Source: Pseudomonadota bacterium
GTDB lineage: Bacteria > Pseudomonadota > Alphaproteobacteria > Micropepsales > Micropepsaceae
Length of the DNA stretch: 9,012 nucleotides
Assembly (NCBI GenBank): GCA_021817355.1
Contig: JAKAVI010000389.1
Span: forward strand, 1 to 9,012
Reading direction: 5' to 3'
Positions 6,103 to 9,012 of the stretch are shown here, one piece after another. A program made the translations under genes and the position numbers. A model generated the notes under the pieces. That model saw only the letters and a list, made by a program, of their open reading frames with translations, did not search any database and was not told the origin of the DNA. How positions within the stretch are numbered: the stretch's first letter is position 1; each line of letters starts with the position of its first letter.

Positions 6103-6738
6103 TCAACTTTGCGCAGGTCCACCGTCGCAGCGGATCTCCACCTCACCCTCCACCACACGCAGCACAAGGGCACTCTGCAGTGAATCGGCCAGGCGATAGG
6201 ACAGGAACGCCTGGATCGAGCGCCCGTCGAGCTCGGCCAGATGTTCTCCGCGCACCACCCGCTCGATATCCGCGCTCAAGCGCGCATTCTGTCCCTGCGC
6301 CTGCACCCGAAACGAGGGAGCAGCAGGATCCGTTGAGGTCTCAACCGTGATCCTGCCTCCGCGCGGCAGGCAGTCGCTCGCCAGCAGCGTCGCATTCATC
6401 AACAGCTTCGCCCAGTCCTTGGGCCAGTTGAGCGGGGCCGCCCGCCAGTCCACGCTGATTTTGCTGCCATCGACGAGGCCCTGGACGACGCGTCCCACAT
6501 GGGAGAGATCCAGATGGGCACCAACCGAACCTGCCGCACCAAAGGCTAAACGGGCAAATTGCAGGCGTGCCGCCGCCTGACCGGCCGAGGAGGCCACCAG
6601 CTTGAGTGCATCAGCACGCATCGTGGCATCGCGTTCGTCTTCCAATACCTCGAGCCCGTTCACCACCGCACCCACCGGGCTGACGAGATCATGGCAGACA
6701 CGGCTCACAAGAAGCGCCGCAAATTCGATGTCGGTCAT
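6103..6738 (-). CDS. chpT: Histidine phosphotransferase ChpT
   Basis: 211 residues. In alphaproteobacteria ChpT relays phosphate from hybrid kinase CckA to CtrA and CpdR, the core cell-cycle and development circuit. The N-terminal helical hairpin holds SRVCHDLVSPVGAVVNGLEV (12-31), with His16 as the expected phosphoacceptor. Residues ~80-205 form the degenerate ATPase-like domain, with KLLMNATLLASDCLPRGGRI (111-130) typical of ChpT and no ATP-binding G-boxes. The ATG at 6738 has GGAG six bases upstream. It follows ghrA by 65 bases; this gap carries a CtrA-type box, so chpT probably has its own promoter. The receiver and cheR follow on the same strand. From memory, Caulobacter has a similar chpT, cheY-like, cheR neighbourhood. 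Confidence 0.92.
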   Translation of the reverse strand: MTDIEFAALLVSRVCHDLVSPVGAVVNGLEVLEDERDATMRADALKLVASSAGQAAARLQFARLAFGAAGSVGAHLDLSHVGRVVQGLVDGSKISVDWRAAPLNWPKDWAKLLMNATLLASDCLPRGGRITVETSTDPAAPSFRVQAQGQNARLSADIERVVRGEHLAELDGRSIQAFLSYRLADSLQSALVLRVVEGEVEIRCDGGPAQS

Positions 6739-6792
6739 GATGCTCTCCGGTCAGATTTATGGTGTGCAAGCAATGAATGTGACCGTCCCCGC

Positions 6793-6807
6793 TTAAGGAA
6801 CGATTAA
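6793..6807. promoter_or_regulatory. CtrA-type binding site (TTAA-N7-TTAA) upstream of chpT
   Basis: TTAA at 6793-6796 and TTAA at 6804-6807 are separated by exactly seven bases, the full CtrA consensus, 54 bases before the chpT ATG. The distal half overlaps the ghrA stop codon. It is the only such site I found in this GC-rich window. The position suits a CtrA-activated promoter with the box near -35, though I see no clear -10 downstream. CtrA is itself the downstream target of ChpT. Confidence 0.65.
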
Positions 6808-7751
6808 TAGCCCTGCGCAATGTTGACGCGATGTGGCGCTGGTTCACCGCGCTCGATAGCGCCAATGCCCTCGCTGATGGCCCTGGCTGCAGCACGTGGA
6901 TCTGTGATCGCAGCAACATGCGGCGTCACGGTAATCTTGGGATGGTTCCACAACACGGAATCTGCAGGCAATGGCTCATGCTGAAAGACATCGAGCGTGG
7001 CGCCGGCCAAGTGTCCGCGGTCGATGGCCTCAACCAGATCCGCCTCAACAAGATGGCCGCCGCGCGCGGCATTGATCACAAAAGCGCCCTTGGGGAGCAG
7101 CGCGAAGGTCTTGGCGCTCAAAATACCCCGGGTTGCCGCGGTCAGAGGCAGAAGACAAACAAGAACATCACTGCGGGCCAGAAACGGCGCCAGTTCCCCG
7201 GCGCCAGCAAAGCTTTCGATCCCCGCTACACTCTTGCGTGAGCGGCTCCAGCCGGTCACCGGAAAATCCAGATCGCGCAGGCGCTCGGCGCACATGGTGC
7301 CGATCTCGCCCATGCCAAGGATACCTATGCGGGTATCCTCGGTGCGCCGGAGCAAAGGCCGCTGGCGCCATTTGTTCATCGCCTGCGCGGCGTCAAAGTA
7401 ATGCTGGCCGCGGTGAAATATGAGAACATGCATGACCACATATTGCGCAAGTTCGCGGCTCAAACTGCGATCCACAAAGCGCATCAGCGGCAGGTCGGGG
7501 GGAAAATCGGGATCGGCCAGAATGCCGTCAACCCCTGCCCCCAGACAGAACACCGCCTTAAGATTGGGCAGCGTGGCCAGGAGGCCTTTGCGCGGGCGAA
7601 AAGTGATCAAGTAATCGATGCGAGCTGCTTCGGCCGCAGCTTCATCCTGGCCAAGGAGCCTGGCACGGGGCAGATATTCGGACAAGGGACCGGCCCAATG
7701 ACCGGACCATCCGGATGGAACATCCAACAAGAGTGTAACGGGCTCGGCCAT
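6804..7751 (-). CDS. ghrA: Glyoxylate/hydroxypyruvate reductase A-type D-2-hydroxyacid dehydrogenase
   Basis: 315 residues. This family reduces glyoxylate to glycolate and hydroxypyruvate to glycerate with NAD(P)H in the cytoplasm. Visible are LGAGVD (70-75), the Rossmann motif GILGMGEIG (143-151), WSRSRKS (168-174), whose basic residues after the second strand suggest NADPH, and catalytic R230 (NAARGG), E259 (FQHEPLP) and H278 (TPHVAAITDP). The pattern through WSRSRKS, SFAG and the C-terminal GY resembles E. coli GhrA closely. I choose the ATG at 7751 (MAEPVTLLLD) with GGAGAG eight bases upstream; a TTG at 7781 would add ten Arg-rich residues without support. It is separated from cycM by a terminator-like hairpin. 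The exact physiological substrate cannot be read from sequence. Confidence 0.9.
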   Translation of the reverse strand: MAEPVTLLLDVPSGWSGHWAGPLSEYLPRARLLGQDEAAAEAARIDYLITFRPRKGLLATLPNLKAVFCLGAGVDGILADPDFPPDLPLMRFVDRSLSRELAQYVVMHVLIFHRGQHYFDAAQAMNKWRQRPLLRRTEDTRIGILGMGEIGTMCAERLRDLDFPVTGWSRSRKSVAGIESFAGAGELAPFLARSDVLVCLLPLTAATRGILSAKTFALLPKGAFVINAARGGHLVEADLVEAIDRGHLAGATLDVFQHEPLPADSVLWNHPKITVTPHVAAITDPRAAARAISEGIGAIERGEPAPHRVNIAQGY

Positions 7752-7788
7752 GCGCCAAACTCTCCGCAAAGCCCGTGTCAATCAAGCC

Positions 7789-7830
7789 AAAATAAGACAG
7801 CGGCCGCCGGAGCCTGGCCAGGCTCCGGCG
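7789..7830 (-). terminator. Terminator of cycM
   Basis: Bases 7805-7830 form a perfect 26-base palindrome, GC-rich, nine bases after the cycM stop. On the minus strand it is followed, after a short GC-rich gap, by the T-rich tract TCTTATTTT (7797-7789). Stem strength and T-tract support an intrinsic terminator, with less than ideal spacing. Confidence 0.6.
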
Positions 7831-7838
7831 TCGGCAGG

Positions 7839-8453
7839 TCATTGCGCCTTGGCGGCTGGCGCCTGAGGCGCAGGCTTTGCGCCCGCCTTGGTGCTCGCAG
7901 AGGCAGCCGGCAGCGGGTAGGGAGTATCAGACCAGGTCCGAATGTACTTGATCACATCAAGCCGGTCCTGGCGTTTCGGATAGCCGGGAAAGCCCATCTT
8001 GGTGCCGGGGATGTATTCTTGCGGATTGCGCAGGAAGCGGAAGAGCTCGGCATAGGTCCAGGTGCCGCCCTTGGCCTTCATGGCGGAGGAGAAGGGATAA
8101 TTGTTGCGCCCAACGCCACGCTTGTTGCCGAGGATATTCCACAGATTGGGACCGATCTTGTTGGGACCACCCTTGGTCCAGTCGTGACAGACCGCGCAGG
8201 CCTGGGTGAGCTTCTGGCCCCCCTTGAGGCTGGCGGCGGGAATGGCGGTAGCAAAATCGGGCAAGGGCTGGGCCTTTGGCATCGCCTTGGCCTTGGTCGT
8301 GGTCGCCGCGACCTTAACACCGGGCACGATGTAGCCCGGCTTGGCCGGCTGAGGCACCTCATAGACCGCATGGTCAACCATGCCCAAGACTATGACAAAG
8401 ATCAGCGTACCGAGGATGGCCCCTGCGATCTTGTTCCACTCCCAGGAATTCAT
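7839..8453 (-). CDS. cycM: Membrane-anchored class I cytochrome c (cytochrome c-552, CycM type)
   Basis: 204 residues. CycM-type cytochromes are anchored in the inner membrane and carry electrons in the periplasm between the bc1 complex and aa3-type oxidase. The N-terminus MNSWEWNKIAGAILG leads into one uncleaved helix (~8-25), then an Ala/Lys/Pro linker (~34-74). The haem domain has CAVCH (86-90), GPNLW (101-105), NYPFSSAMKAKGGTW (118-132) and PGTKMGF (149-155), in which M153 is the likely sixth haem ligand. A low-complexity Ala/Pro/Lys tail ends the protein (~183-204). I choose the ATG at 8453 because family members begin MxSxExNKI and GGAG lies nine bases upstream; the ATG at 8468 adds five residues with no site. 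It is divergent from kdsB. Confidence 0.9.
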   Translation of the reverse strand: MNSWEWNKIAGAILGTLIFVIVLGMVDHAVYEVPQPAKPGYIVPGVKVAATTTKAKAMPKAQPLPDFATAIPAASLKGGQKLTQACAVCHDWTKGGPNKIGPNLWNILGNKRGVGRNNYPFSSAMKAKGGTWTYAELFRFLRNPQEYIPGTKMGFPGYPKRQDRLDVIKYIRTWSDTPYPLPAASASTKAGAKPAPQAPAAKAQ

Positions 8454-8479
8454 ATCGTCGCGCTCCATTTCAAAACGGC

Positions 8480-8501
8480 AGACGCCGTGTTACGGCCGTC
8501 T
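8480..8501. repeat. Hairpin in the cycM-kdsB divergent region
   Basis: AGACGCCGT (8480-8488) pairs with ACGGCCGTCT (8492-8501), giving 9 bp with one bulged G and a 3-base loop. It lies 26 bases before the cycM start on the minus strand and could be a leader hairpin or an operator. A TTTT follows shortly after it in the cycM direction, so weak attenuation is conceivable. Confidence 0.3.
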
Positions 8502-8559
8502 TTAGCGAAAGAGATGACGCTTGGCCCCATTGCACCACCCCCCATAGGCCGCTGGGACA

Positions 8560-8635
8560 TTACCCGGGCATAGGAGGAGGTCAGTGCGGCGAAGCGTCGC
8601 AAGACAACCCTAAGATACAGCAAAAGCCCGGGTAA
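8560..8635 (+). repeat. 10-base inverted repeat in the kdsB leader
   Basis: TTACCCGGGC (8560-8569) and GCCCGGGTAA (8626-8635) are exact inverted copies 56 bases apart. Each contains the palindrome CCCGGG. The 3' copy touches the kdsB Shine-Dalgarno AAGAGG (8634-8639). In RNA the two could form a 10-bp stem enclosing a strong ribosome-site-like sequence and a nine-codon ORF; in DNA they could be paired operator sites. Confidence 0.45.
8584..8613 (+). CDS. Possible upstream ORF (leader peptide) of kdsB, 9 codons
   Basis: GTG start at 8584, then RRSVARQP and TAA at 8611-8613, 32 bases before kdsB. The only reason to note it is the very strong Shine-Dalgarno-like AGGAGGAGG at 8572-8580, which serves no longer ORF. 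It lies within the loop of the 10-base inverted repeat. It could be chance in purine-rich DNA. Confidence 0.15.
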   Translation: MRRSVARQP

Positions 8636-8645
8636 GAGGCCCCCC

Positions 8646-9012
8646 ATGAACCCGCTCATCGTGATCCCGGCGCGCCTGGCATCGACCCGTCTGCCCGGCA
8701 AACCCCTCGCTGATATCGGCGGAACGCCGATGATTGTTCGGGTCTGGCGCCAGGCAATGGCCGCCGCGATCGGTCCGGTCGTAGTTGCCGCCGCCGAACG
8801 CGAAATCGCCGCTGCCGTGAGCGCGGCCGGGGGCCGCTGCGTGCTCACCGCGCCCGAGCTCGCCTCCGGTACCGATCGCGTCCACGCCGCCGTGGGCGAG
8901 CTCGATCCTGAGGGCCATCATGACGTGGTGATCAATCTCCAGGGCGATCTGCCGGCCATAGATCCTGCCCATATCCGCGCCGTGCTCGAGCCGTTGGCGC
9001 CAACCGGTGCGG
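8646..9012 (+). CDS. kdsB: 3-deoxy-manno-octulosonate cytidylyltransferase (partial, C-terminus off the right edge)
   Basis: Activates Kdo with CTP to CMP-Kdo for lipopolysaccharide inner-core synthesis in the cytoplasm. 122 complete codons are present with no stop, against about 250 for the family. The start MNPLIVIPARLASTRLPGKP carries the nucleotide-binding PAR-x-x-S-T-RLPGKPL signature. LASGTDRVHAAV (~76-87) and VINLQGDLPAI (~97-107) match the conserved SGTDR and NxQGDxP motifs, the latter holding the metal-binding Asp. The ATG at 8646 has AAGAGG six bases upstream. It is divergent from cycM, with no clear promoter seen between them. Confidence 0.94.
   Translation, partial: MNPLIVIPARLASTRLPGKPLADIGGTPMIVRVWRQAMAAAIGPVVVAAAEREIAAAVSAAGGRCVLTAPELASGTDRVHAAVGELDPEGHHDVVINLQGDLPAIDPAHIRAVLEPLAPTGA

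Noticed and set aside
7401..8573. 390-codon open frame on the plus strand
   Set aside because: It lies antisense to ghrA and cycM, both of which have full catalytic or haem motifs. The translation has no recognisable domain and is typical of the frames opened opposite GC-rich genes.
1..9012. Mobile elements, CRISPR repeats, phage or defence genes
   Set aside because: I searched both strands by eye for transposase, integrase or defence-type proteins, terminal repeats and regularly spaced repeats. None is present; the window is core metabolism, uptake and signalling.

Overview
The window is chromosomal DNA of a high-GC alphaproteobacterium. The strongest clade markers are a ChpT-type histidine phosphotransferase, a perfect TTAA-N7-TTAA CtrA-type box in front of it, and a CycM-type membrane-anchored cytochrome c. 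I cannot name the genus. No mobile element, phage gene, CRISPR array, tRNA or rRNA is visible, and the gene content is core rather than accessory.

Layout. (1) 1-2029, minus strand: tonB-exbB-exbD, with exbD cut by the left edge; this is an inner-membrane energising complex for outer-membrane uptake. (2) 2030-2496: a gene-poor divergent region with two strong dyads, a possible 54-codon ORF and candidate promoters. (3) 2497-4775, plus strand: a complete cobalamin riboswitch, a long expression platform ending in a hairpin that sequesters the Shine-Dalgarno, and a BtuB-type TonB-dependent receptor. Parts 1 and 3 form a plausible vitamin B12 uptake unit: BtuB is the outer-membrane gate and TonB-ExbB-ExbD powers it. 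(4) 7751-4748, minus strand: ghrA-type hydroxyacid reductase, then chpT, a CheY-like single-domain receiver and a CheR methyltransferase. The last three are closely linked, and the CtrA-type box straddles the ghrA stop codon. cheR converges on btuB and overlaps its 3' end by 28 bases. (5) 8453-7839, minus strand: cycM cytochrome c with a hairpin terminator before ghrA. (6) 8646-9012, plus strand: the 5' part of kdsB (CMP-Kdo synthetase), divergent from cycM, preceded by a leader holding an inverted repeat and a possible nine-codon upstream ORF.

I see no wholly new system. The points most worth following are the CtrA-type box before chpT, which suggests a feedback loop because ChpT phosphorylates CtrA; the readable switching architecture of the B12 riboswitch; the CheR C-terminal tail that runs through the apparent btuB terminator; the exported low-complexity N-terminal region of ExbB; and a tonB start that lacks a Shine-Dalgarno and may be leaderless.
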